Source: Mansonella perstans
Taxonomy: Eukaryota; Nematoda; Chromadorea; Rhabditida; Onchocercidae
Length of the DNA: 49,632 nt
Direction of reading: 5' to 3'
NCBI GenBank assembly: GCA_037074765.1
Contig: JBAMDO010000302.1
Location: 1 to 49,632, forward strand
Under the pieces are notes generated by a model, which was not told the origin of the DNA, did not search any database, and was given only the letters and a program-made list of their open reading frames with translations. A program made the translations under genes and the position numbers. Below are positions 1 to 11,900 of this stretch, piece after piece. The stretch's first letter is position 1. Each line of letters begins with the position of its first letter.

Positions 1-3000
1 TTTATAATTGAACAGTTGAAATTATTTTGGATTATGTAACGATAATTGGCCCATATTTAAATTTCTTCTCTCCCTCCTACTCCTTCCTTTTAAGTTTAAA
101 TTTTATTTTAGTAAATAAATTGATTGATTTACTGGTTGATTCATACTAACATTTTAATATATTTTAAATTTTGTTTTCTTCCATTGACCATTCATTGTTC
201 CAATTCAGCGAATATTTTTGATATAAATAATAAAATTATCACGATTTCTTGCATTCTTATTTCCTTCTTCAAATTATTTGTTAAAACTTTTGCTATGAAC
301 TTGCCGCGACAATTTCTTATTGATCATTTTATTGATTGGTAAGTGATCAGTTATCATTCATGGATCAGATAACAAATTGCTCGATTTTATCTAATTAAAT
401 TAGTATACAGTTTTCCTGAAAATTTTTTCTTTTCTTCTAATATTTTTCTTTTTTAATTCATTCTTTTCTTTTCTAAATTTCTTCATACTTTGACTTGGCT
501 AATTTTGCAACAACATTGTTTCAAAAAGTGGCAAAGAAAAATGGTTCTATCTTTTATAAATGACTCTTAAATCATTAGGGAAATTTCCCATCAAAGCGTT
601 AATGTTTTTTTAAGATAAATTAATGCTTTCGTTTACTGTAAAAAATAGCAAAATAACGAAAGAAAAACAAGCAGAGAACAAAACAAATAGTTTGACTAAG
701 GAAAGCATAAATATTTTGAGCCAAATTCAAGCACTCAATGATAGAATAAAGTATTTCTTTCAGAATCATCCGTAGAATAATCAAATCTATAATTATTGAT
801 AAAAATTTCCTTAATAATATTAGTAATAACAATAGTAATGATATTCATTAATTTACCATTGTTTAATTAATTCATTTCATTTCCTATTTTGACAATCGAT
901 AATATATTGTAATTCAATTCTAATTACGATTTATATGAAAAAGTATTCGTTATTTTGTGGAGAAAAAAATAGAAAACAGGTGTTATTTCTTTCTTTTTAG
1001 CAATTATCATTAATTATACAATTTTCAAAATAATTTTCGCTTTAACTTTAAACCTTCCTTTTTTTCTCTCTTGTTTCTTACTCTTTCTCTCTCTCCCTCT
1101 CTCTCTCTTTCTTTCTTTCTTCCAGAACTTTTCCCATTTTTATTTTTCTTTTTTTAACATTCCAGAATTTAGTTAAATAACAATGAATTTTCATTGGTTT
1201 ACAAAATTTTCTTTAAACTTTGCCTTTTCCTTTTATCCGACCATCATTAGTCTATTGCTTTCTCCTCTTGCTTTTTACTACTTCAAAGAGAGAAAGCATG
1301 AGAGAGAGAGTGCGAGAAAGAAAGAGAGAGAGAGAGGGCGAAGAAGAAAGAGAAAAAAAAAATATTTGTTATTTTCGTTTATTAACAACAATTCTCTTTT
1401 TTTCTTCTTTTCTTTTCTTCTCCATTCATTTCATCGAACTCTCTCTCTGCTTCTATCTCTATCTCTCTGTCTTTCATATTTTTATTTTGTACAATTTTCA
1501 AATAGTTAAGTTTCAGCTCATTTGCAAATTGGTTGTAGAACAAATTTATTTTATTGTTTTTAGAAATGGAAATGTTTGTTTACTTGTTGCTTTTCAAATT
1601 AGCTTATTGCGTTAGAACTAATTAGACATAATTTGAATTTGTAATTTTCGATGATATTTTTACATTATATTATAGTGATAGTGAATAATTAGTTGATTAG
1701 TTAACTTCAGTTAATTATCATCAACTATGGTCTTTATCGTGATCATCGTTCAAAATTTCCGGATTTTGTGGCTACAAAAATTAAAATCTTTTTTTCATTC
1801 TAAATGACTAAAGTAAAGAAAAAGCCAAATTAAAGATTAATTTGAAGTCAATTTAAAACTATGAATTAATAATGAAAGATCAATTGTAATCAGCTCATTC
1901 ATGCAACAATTCAATTGTTTGTTGATGATTATTGTGACAATCTACTCATTTAGAGTGACTAATTTACATCTTGTTATAGTTTTTCCATGTTTTTTACTAA
2001 ATAGTTAAATTGTAAAAGTGTTCAATTTTGAAAACAATAATCATTGTACCTTCATTGACATCATATTTCTCTTGATAATTTAGCACTGATGGATGTTTCC
2101 ATGATAAATTAATTATTCAGGATTAAATGAAAAAGAAATTGTCGATTAATTCAGTAATCGCTTACTTTTACTCAATTACTCAATTACTCACTTACTCAAT
2201 CACTTTAGAAGGGAAGGAGACGTTTGATTAGTGAATGACCAAATGATTGTCATTTCCAGCAACTAATGAAGCCGTATAATTTGTTGTTTGTTGTTTTTCA
2301 CCTGCGTTTTACAAAGTACCAATGTGTTGTTTTCATTAAACATTTTGTTTACAGAAAATTTCGAAATGTATCGATTTGTTCTTTGATCGCCTTATTGTTG
2401 TTATCCTCAACTTTTCAGTTCCAACAGCACTTTGTTTCATTTCATTTCCTCATTTTAGGCGCAGTTGACCGGATCAGTACAATTTCAATATTTTAATTCC
2501 TGTAGAAATATTTGAAAAAAAAAATGAAAGTAAGCGCATTTTAAATAATAAAAATAGAAATAATATGCATCATGGCATTAAAAATAATCGGTTATTTAAT
2601 TATTGATTTTATTTTAATTTAGAAAAACAAAATTTCTGTTTTGAATTCAATGCAATCTACAAAATTTCAATCTTTACATTTCATTAAAACTCACTTTCTT
2701 AGTGTCGGGTCGATTGGAATGAAATTGTTTAAAAAATTTATATAAAATTTTGTCTCTTAAATGACCACATTAATCACTTTGTCTTTTTGATTTTTCCGTT
2801 TAAATTAAAAATTATGTATATAATTGGTCGGACAAGTTGTATTTATGCTTTGGAAAATTCCCAAATTAGTAATAATATGTAAATTTTTTATTGATTTTTT
2901 TTTTGAAATTTTGCAGCTTTATTTTATATTTTTCAACAGCGAGTCAAAATATTTACAACGAATTTAATTGCTATTTAAAATGGAAAAAAAGAGCGGAAAA

Positions 3001-4570
3001 ATTTTAGTTAAATGAATACAAATGATTAATTATCATAAATTAAATGAAAAAAAAAGACGATTGTTAAAAATGCTACAAATTAACTGTTAAAATTAAATCG
3101 CTAATTAATATTAGTTATATAAGTTAATCGATGCTATATGATCATTACACATATCTCTTTCTTCCTACTCCTCTTTTTCTCTCTGTTTTTTCATCATCTA
3201 TCATTTATTCCTTTCTTTCTTTATTTGAAAAGTATTTTTTGAAAAAGAAAGTATGAAAGCATTGAGCGAACATTTCTCCTCTCACTGATGTATGTAATAT
3301 TATCTCTTCTCCAAGCATTTTTCCGGAAATAATTGATAGAAATAGCTGAGCAGTGTGAGGTAAAATTCCCATGATATCTGTTATCAGTGTTATCAGTGCA
3401 TTTCCCACATATCTTCACATTATGTCCGTCAAATACAACAACGATGATAACAGGGTGACATGATAATAATGATGACAATGATAACAGATTGATAGTGCTG
3501 ATCATGACGGTGATAAATATTGATACGATGTTGGTGCTAATGCGATGATTAGTATCGCAATGCAGTTATAGAATTTTTGGTAATCTATGTGACAGATTAG
3601 ACGAAGTTGCAATTTTGATAATAAATGAAGTAAGTTGATTAATTGTTTTTATTAATCATTGGGGTGGAAAAATTACAACTTATTTGTAGGGATTCATTGC
3701 TAACAGTTGCTCACAAATGCTTTAACACTAACATACTTTTTTACAACTTTTCTTAATCAACAATTTTTGTAATAATATCATAAAGTGAAAAAATTTCAAT
3801 AAAAAAATTGAGCTCATTTCAAATTTCAAAAAATTCATTAAATTAAAAATTAATCACTGGTGTTGTGTTATTGGAGATTTTTTCTAAAAAAAACTTTTAT
3901 ACTCAATTAATAAATTCTGATACATTCGTGATCAAATTTTTTGAATTCCTCGAATTATACATATTTCAGGTTTCTATTTATTCACTACTATTATTTAAAT
4001 TACGATATGTAATTTTCAAATTTCAAATCCATGATATTGACTTTTTGCTAGATTAAAGATAATGCTTAACAATTGCAGGTTATTTGACGAAAAAATCAAA
4101 ATTCGGATTCAAATTTTCTAATAATTCTCAGAAATATTCCGACATTATTGTAAAAGTCAAAGAAAAAAAGAAAAGCCAATTTTTGTAAATTGTATCATTG
4201 GAATCTCAAAAGTTGAACCAACAAGAAGTTTTTTTCTTTTTAAAAAGTTTTAAAATGTGTGAGACATATTGAGTTGTAATTTTCAAAAATATTTCAAAAA
4301 TTACATTTGAACTTGTGGTTTTCTCTTCAATCTGAAATTTTTTTTCTTTCCTTTCTGTTTTTCAAATTCCAAGTTCAATTAGTTAACATTGAAGTGTAAT
4401 ATTTACAAATATAATGGAAGAACATTGCCATTCGGAACGAACCTAAACTTATCACTTGGCCTTCTAAAAGCATTGACCAAAGAACTGATCAAATTTCTTT
4501 ACAAGTTAAATTTTCACTTAGATATACAATGCTTTTCCATCCGTTACGGCTGACAACGTGAGCGTATGTT
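1..4570. other. AT-rich non-coding stretch with low-complexity tracts
   Basis: I see no credible exon here. Open frames are short, made of homopolymer and CT/GA tracts, and lack recognisable protein motifs. Visible structure: a pyrimidine tract at about 1060-1125, a purine tract at about 1288-1360, a second pyrimidine-rich stretch to about 1475, tandem 'ttactcaa' units near 2165-2200, and a degenerate GATAA/ATGATAA array at about 3430-3540. It may hold promoter sequence for the mir-1 gene just downstream, but no specific element can be named. Confidence 0.6.
1060..1475. repeat. CT tract, then GA tract, then CT-rich tract
   Basis: A (CT)n-like pyrimidine run at about 1060-1125 is followed about 170 bp later by a (GA)n-like purine run at about 1288-1360 on the same strand, then by another CT-rich stretch at about 1390-1475. 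The CT and GA runs are complementary, so they can pair in single strands or form triplex structures. Open frames across this interval are the codon shadow of the repeat. Confidence 0.8.
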
Positions 4571-4574
4571 GCTT

Positions 4575-4660
4575 TTACGATGGCAGCGTACTTCTTTGCA
4601 TCGCCATACAGAATGATGGGAACTATGGAATGTAAAGAAGTATGTAGTCCGTGAAGCTTT
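4575..4660 (+). ncRNA. mir-1: mir-1 microRNA precursor
   Basis: The 3p arm at 4626-4646 begins TGGAATGTAAAGAAG and matches the mature miR-1 conserved across Bilateria, with seed GGAAUGU. The 5p arm (about 4587-4609, GTACTTCTTTGCAT followed by CGCCATA) pairs with it: CCATA opposite TATGG, and TACTTCTTT opposite AAAGAAGTA. The loop between them is about 16 nt. This is the expected pre-miRNA hairpin with the mature strand on the 3' arm. miR-1 is muscle-enriched and tunes sarcomere and neuromuscular genes (family knowledge). The primary transcript limits are not visible. No mir-133 partner is seen nearby. Confidence 0.95.
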
Positions 4661-6056
4661 TATTTCACGTCACTATTGAGTTGGCACTGTTTCGTTACTT
4701 TATCAGTGCTAAAGTTATCATTCTCCAATTCACTTTCAATTGTTGATGCTACCAATATTAACACTGATGATAAAGTACTTCAATTTAACATCAGCATCCA
4801 CTTAATTAATCCAAATCACGTGAATTTGCGACTTTCCTCATTACAGCAAATTAAGTGAAAACATAGACAGCAAATTACGTGAAAACATAGACACGGAACC
4901 TTTTCATAAATCTGTAAAAAATAAAATCATTAAATGAAAATTCATTTTTTTTTTTAAAGCGAAGCTATTTTTCACTGGAATCAATAGCTTTCAATTTTAT
5001 TTCACAATTTCACGCAGTGATAAGTACGATAAATATAACTATTTATAGTAACAATTCAACGATAGTAACGATGAGAATACAACGATTAATAATAGTAATA
5101 CAACGATAATAATTGCAATAACACAACGGTGATAGTACTTATTGTTTAAATTACATGCAATTTGCATAGCATCTATTTACTGTGACTCTTTCGCCTGTTG
5201 CATTTTTACACTTCTCTAATCACTATATCATAATATGCATTCATGATAACAGAATGACTTCTTGTCACTCTATTTCTTCTATTTCATAGTACTTTTTTAT
5301 AACAAATAAGCTAATAGACTAGTGTAGGCTAATTCATTGATTTAATAGCTAATTAAATTTCTTCACTTTGCATCGTCAATTTCATCAACAAACATTCTTT
5401 CTGTTCTTTTTTCCAACTTATTTTTAAAAATAATTGAAATTGGATCGAAAATATCAATCAAAAAATACTTATGATAGCACTACGACACAACAATTTGTAA
5501 TTTCCATAAAAATACTAGAAATTTTTATTATTTACATTTCTAAAATTTTTTATTCGCTTCAAACTTGTTTGAAATTTTCAAATTAAATTTAGCACTGAAC
5601 TCCCATTGCATCACTGCCTGTAATTTTGTTTATAAAAAGAACGATACCTTTAAAAAGAAAATATTTTTGTAGCAATTTGATTGAATTTTCTCAGTTGGAA
5701 ATAAAATTCAAATAATGAAAAAAAAAACTTTGATTATTTCAATTATTCAAAATATGTGCAGCATTTGCAAGCATTCATCATTTTATTTTCACGATTAAAC
5801 TAAAAAAAGAATTTGCTTTTAATTTGCGTTTGAAATTTAAAAATTTATAAAAAATTTATTAGTAACGCCTAAATGAGTGCATTATTCACAGGCATTGCAT
5901 AGTTATAGCATTTTCATCATTGCTTCACTGGTTCTCATAACCAGTAAAATTTACATGAAATTCAAATATCTTTACAATTTGAATTTAACAATTGCCCACA
6001 ATTGCCACTGCTGCTGAAACGATTAGCGGTAATTATGCTGAATGAAATGTTGCGGA
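4661..6056. other. non-coding stretch between mir-1 and the carboxypeptidase 3' end
   Basis: No convincing coding exon. It contains a 24-bp tandem duplication (4845-4892) and a degenerate CAACGATAA/AATAGTAA array at about 5040-5130. The right part may include the 3' UTR of the minus-strand carboxypeptidase, whose stop is at 6057-6059. The short open frame at 4676-4858 overlaps the duplication and matches nothing I recognise. Confidence 0.55.
4845..4892. repeat. 24-bp tandem duplication
   Basis: Two adjacent 24-bp units (4845-4868 and 4869-4892) start AGCAAATTA and end GTGAAAACATAGAC. They differ by a single base (AAGTG versus ACGTG). The near identity suggests a recent duplication. Confidence 0.9.
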
Positions 6057-8935
6057 TTATGTTGTGGTTTGATTTGATAATTTGAGCTGATTAGTTCTTA
6101 TTGATACATGATTTGAATGGATAATTTCAAGTGGCTTTACAATATCTGCTGTAAATGAGTCATTTTGATTATCGATAACTTTGGTAATATCATCGATTTT
6201 ATCCGTCCAGCTTGATGATATTTTTGTAATGGTATCATTAGGAGAGTAAATCGTTGAACCGATCGATCTTGAGAGCACATTTCTATTGTTAATGATTGAA
6301 GTCCCAGGTGTAATTCTTACACCTGCTGATATATGAGAAATTCCATCAGTCTGTTGAATTTTCCTCTCTTTATTGTTTGCTAAAATTACTTTTACAAAAA
6401 AAAAAAATTATTGCTATTGTTATTTTGAAAAGGCAAAAAAAAACCGAAAATTTGAAATACTATTATTATAATGAAAATTGGAAATGAATTTGGATTGAAT
6501 TACCTAAAACAAAGAATTTTGCGAGAAAAAAAAGAGTGTAAGAAACAAAAACATAGTAGTCACTATTTGAAAAAAAAACAAAAATACAGTAATGGAAATT
6601 AAAAATGAATTTAACTTGAATTAATTAAAACAAAAGAAACTAAAAGGAAACTAACGTATTTTGTGTCCTGCAAGTTGGCCCCATACAGAAAGGGATTCGC
6701 TGGCTATCGGTTTGAAATTGAATAAATCATTGGTGCGGATGGCGTCATCTATGACTGTTCGGACACCTTCCCAAGTTTCAACAGCTGTTGGAATCAGTTC
6801 ATCTTTATTTAAGATGAAGCCATTTGATACTGAAAATTTTAAGAAAAAAAAATTTGCAATAAAATTCCTCGTTAAATATGAAAGATTACAAATTTTTTGA
6901 AGAAAAACGCCAAATAATTTATTTTCAATTTTTTTTGGAAAATTTAAATTTGGATTTAAGTTTTTTGCATTTTATTTCTTAAACGATAATCTTTTTTTTA
7001 TGTTTAACTTTTTTACATTTTTAAATTCGAATTAATATTTATTCTACATACATTCCATCTGAGGTCGAAGCTCTACCAAATAAACAAACTTCACTCCAAG
7101 TACATTCTTAGCCCAGTCATCTGAACCACCAGATGCTGGTGCTGAAAATTTGTTCATCAATTAAAAAACATTCATTATTCTACTTCAACATATCACTAAT
7201 TAGTAAAACACAACTTTAATGAATTAATTAGCATTATCAAATAAAAAAATGGAAGATAATAATAAAATTTGGAAAGAATTTTTTTAACTTAATTTGAAAT
7301 TCTTTTTTTATTTTAGCGTTTAATTTAAAATAGAATTAAGCTTTTCACATCAATAACTAACTTAAAATATCAGCGCCAGTGCCAATTCTATACTGCGTTC
7401 CATAAACTTCCTTCAGCCGATTCACTGCACGTTTTGCCGTACGCTTCTAAAAAGTGTTTTCTTCCAAAGAACAAACAAATTTGAGAAAAAGTTTTAGAAG
7501 CAATGTTTGTTATAAAATTCACTCAAAAATTTAAAATTCATTTGATATAAAATGAAAATTAGAATAAGTTCGATTCCTCTTGCTAAAGGACGTACTTTAT
7601 GCTAAGTTTATTAGCTTATCACAAACAAACAGGAAGCAATCAATTAATTAACCAATTGTATATAATTATCAGGAAGTGACTCCACTTTATGGCTGTATGG
7701 ATGTATCCATAGTTGTGCATATGTGTGAAGTGTTATGAAGCCATCTAATTTGCCTCGCATCTCGGGTGATAATAAGAAATCTCTTACTGCTCTAAAATCA
7801 ATCACATTTATTTTAAAATAACATTTAAGAAAATTGCATTGTATAATAACTGCTTTCGTCATTTTTGTCTAAAATGAAATTTTTAAATTTTCTAAATCTC
7901 TGAAAATAAAATTTTAATATCAAGCCATTTCATTCGTTCACTTACTATTTATTTATTTAAGAGATTAAAAAAATTCTGTGAATTTTTATTTTTAATTAAT
8001 GTGATAAGAAAAAAGAAATTATTAACTTTTCTTCTTTGTTTTAAAACTAAAATTTTTTTTTTCTGCAGTCAATGACTGATGACTTATTGTAATATGCAGA
8101 TCTAAATGTTTAATATTATCAAACAATTTTATTAACAACATTTTCTGTTCATACTTTTGAATGACCAATTAATTGAATTAATTACGGTAAAATAATTCAT
8201 TGATTATTTTTTTAAATATTCATTTCGATGGTGTAAAAGAAACCTTGTTTCTGGCTCACTGAATGCGCTTTCACCTTGATACAGATACGAGCAGGGGTTT
8301 TCACTTGATCCAACTTCTGAAATTTCTTTTATGAAACAAAACTATTCCTTCGTTTTTACTTTTTGACTGAACTTATTACAAAAACATTTGCTTCATTAAA
8401 TTTCTAATAATCAGATCTTTCTGTAATGTGTCATTTTTTCGATCATTGCAGCAAAGTTGAATATAAATCTTTATCACTAATCATTGAAGTTTAATCACTT
8501 TATCATTTCACAACTTTTCTGGAAAAAGAAAAGATAGAGAAAAGAAGGCAAACCAGCCCAGTGGAAGTCGAAATTACGATTTAAATCAACCCCCTCACAA
8601 CATCGGCTTCCACCCCATAGTGAGCGGACACATCTTTTTGGCGAACGATTCTTGCGCCATAATCGAACCTGCAGGTAAAAACCGATATCGTATTTAATTT
8701 CGTTCAAACGTGTAGAAATATGCTTGTTTTATTGTATTGAGTATTGCTAGAACAATAAGAAATAGATATTGTAATTAAAAAAATTGAGTTGCACAAGATT
8801 TATATAAATGTCTCTGAGGTTATTGCATTATTATAATAAATGTGTGTATGTGTGTATGTGTGTGTGTGTGTGTGTGTATGTGTGTATGTGTATGTGTCTG
8901 TGTATGTGTCTGTGTACGTGTCTGTGTATGTGTCT

Positions 8936-8967
<32 letters not shown>

Positions 8968-11900
8968 ATTTGTGTATCGTTATTGTATGAGTATGAAATA
9001 ATCACGTGGAGAGTAAAAATTTATCAAAATATCGCATGTGCATTACTACTTTAATAAAGATTTATCGACTTTATAATTACTTCACAAAAATAAAAAATAA
9101 AAAGTAGCAATTAGCTGAAACTTAATCAATAAATTATTATTACTTAAATATTCGGAAGAAGAAAGACGAACCTGCGGATTTGGTTTTGATCTTGTATATT
9201 CATAACCATCTGGATTCAAGCATGGAAATATATAAATATTGATAGCTTTTAGATAACGAGTTATAATCGGATCTTTTCCGAATCCTGAGACTAACTGAAA
9301 AATTTCTCTAAGATCTGCACTGTAAATTAAAAAAGGTACAATCTTCTTTTTGTTTTCCAAAACTGTGCAAATTTTTAGTTTTATTTGTTTGCTAATATTT
9401 CAAACGACGAAAAAAACAAATCATCAATCACCGGGAGAGTTCATAAGTTGTATATTTAAATCATTTAATATATTATGGATGTTAGAACATAAAATAAATT
9501 GATTATACCAAGTCAATTTATTGCTGCTTTAAAATTTGAACCTTTTAATGATCTGCATACCTGATTTATAAAATAAAGTGCGGTATGACTTGAAGCCCAT
9601 TCTCTTGCATGGATATTACCATCGATCCAGAATGCCGGCTTGCTGTTATCATGTACTGGATAACCAATCTTGAATGGCACTGAATAATTTCTATTACTTT
9701 TATATTTTATTTCGTGTTCCATTTATTAGCTATTTCTTTTTAAAAATATTAAAAAGATTATTAATTAAAATTTTTTAATATTATTAATTAACAGTTAACG
9801 CATAATTTATATACATATTGTTGGCTAAGTTGATCAATTTTACAATAATAACAAATGTGAATAAAATATTATCTTTTTTTCCTTTTAAATGAAAAATAAA
9901 CATAAATTAATAATATTTTATTCGTTTTTAAATTTTGATTCAAATTTTTTCAAATTTGTTTTAAATTATTCCAAAAAATTTTAACCTTTAAGCCTTCAAT
10001 TGGTGAACCTTCATGTGACGCACCAATGCGTACAAGCTTCGTTATATGTGGATAATAGAACTCAATTGTACGCATATATCTGAGCATTTCTCTGTATGAG
10101 CCATAATCGCCGAAACGATACTTCACTTTCAAATAACTTACTTTTCTCAATGACTCTTCTGAAACAATGAAAGCAATATTTCAATTGAGAAAATTGAATT
10201 TTCATTGGCCATTTCATTTTTATTTACTATAACAATAACAATTCTGTTCGCAAAATATTTTATGAAAAACTCATATGAAAAACTAATTAATAAATTGTGC
10301 AGTCAGCGAAAGGACTAATTTAATTTAAACAAACAACAATCTTAAAGACATTTTTAAAAAGAAACAATTAAAAAATCAATTATAGAAATTAAATTTGAAA
10401 ATATGAAATTTTAAATTGCTTCATGCGCTATGAAAATTTATATAGTTCCAGTAAGTTCCAGTAAGTTTCGGCTGCTAATTCAGAAAGCATTTTCTTTGGC
10501 AATTTCACTCCTTAATCCTCAAATCTTTCTCGCAATTCTGTATGGTATTACAATTAAAATTAAAATTCCATTAAGAATACCTGTATCATCAGGTTTTTCA
10601 TCCAAAATTGGGTCATCTTTTGACTGGATAAAAAATGATTCCAGTAGGGTATTGTGCTGTTTTGCTGTCCTGTTAATATTATTTGAATTTCTCGGATACA
10701 TTTCATTCCGTTCGATCAAACTGAAATCATCCTATGTGCAATAGACTGTTATCTTTTTTCTAGAAAATCTTCAAATCAGATTAAAACAACAGTAGACCAA
10801 AATCAGATGGAAATTTAGAAAATTGTGTTTAATTTAAAATTATAAGAATTAACTATAAGTTGTGGAAATTTGAGTGTAATTCGAAATTTCGAAATACTTA
10901 GCGTTTTCTTTTCTGATGTTTATTAAATTGCTTAATGATTTACGGTAGTACTGTTTGACTTAATTATTGATCGATCGAGGAAGCTTGTTAAGTACTAAGG
11001 TTTGCTGCTTTGATGCTTTCAAATATAATCAAATACTTTTTTCTTTTTTTGATGTAATTTTAAAGTAAGCATTATGGGAAATGTAAATGTAATTAAAAGT
11101 GAAATGTTAACTTAATTTGTTTCTACGGGCTAAAATCATGGCACATCTGATAGAAATCTTTTTCTATTTCACTTCAGCTTATTTAACTTTTTCAAAATTT
11201 TAAAATGAATTCTTAAATTTGTAATGCATATTATTATATCATCTCAGTTTGTTGCTATCAACTTTGGATTTTTAAAATAAATTTTTTTTTCTGAAGAAAT
11301 GTCATGATGATACGTTACTCAAATGCAACAATCTTTTAGTATTTCGATAATCATCAAAGCCATTGTCACTTTTTGAATTATTAATACATTCCAAATACAT
11401 TGAACAATGATATCTTGTTTCCCTTCGCCATATCTTATTTAATCAGTCAGTAACATTTTTAAATAGCAGGAAATCAATGGAGCTTCAATCTTTCAGTTAA
11501 TTTTAATTGATATCAGTACGAATGGATTTTGTTTTTTTCAATAACTTTATTTTACTCTTGTTAGTAATATAAAGATATATAAGTCAGTATTGATAAGAAA
11601 TCAATGAGATGGTACGGCAATTATTCCAGGAGATAATAGACGACTAGAAGCTGAGATGATAGGCAACCAGAAGCTTATCTTATTTTCTCCAGTATCAGTT
11701 CCATGAGATGATACGGCAATTAGAGATTTGATTTTACTCCCTTCAGTACGAATGAGGTAATTTGACAACTAGAAGCTTGATCTTATTCTCTCCAGTATTG
11801 ATAAGGAGCTGACGAGATGATATAATGACCGCGCGGATAAAAGAATGAACGGGAATGAAAAGAGAATGATGAATGATTTCTCAACGAATAATAAATCGTC

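Noticed and set aside
1183..1615. Overlapping open frames of 108 and 131 codons
   Set aside because: They run through the GA and CT tracts in two frames and consist of Arg/Glu/Lys and Phe/Leu/Ser runs. No start context, splice sites or motifs.
3221..3505. Minus-strand open frame of 94 codons
   Set aside because: It covers a degenerate GATAA-type repeat, has no recognisable motif and no coding-like neighbours.
8808..9054. Cys/Val- and His/Thr-rich open frames on both strands
   Set aside because: Translations of the (TG)n microsatellite inside a carboxypeptidase intron.
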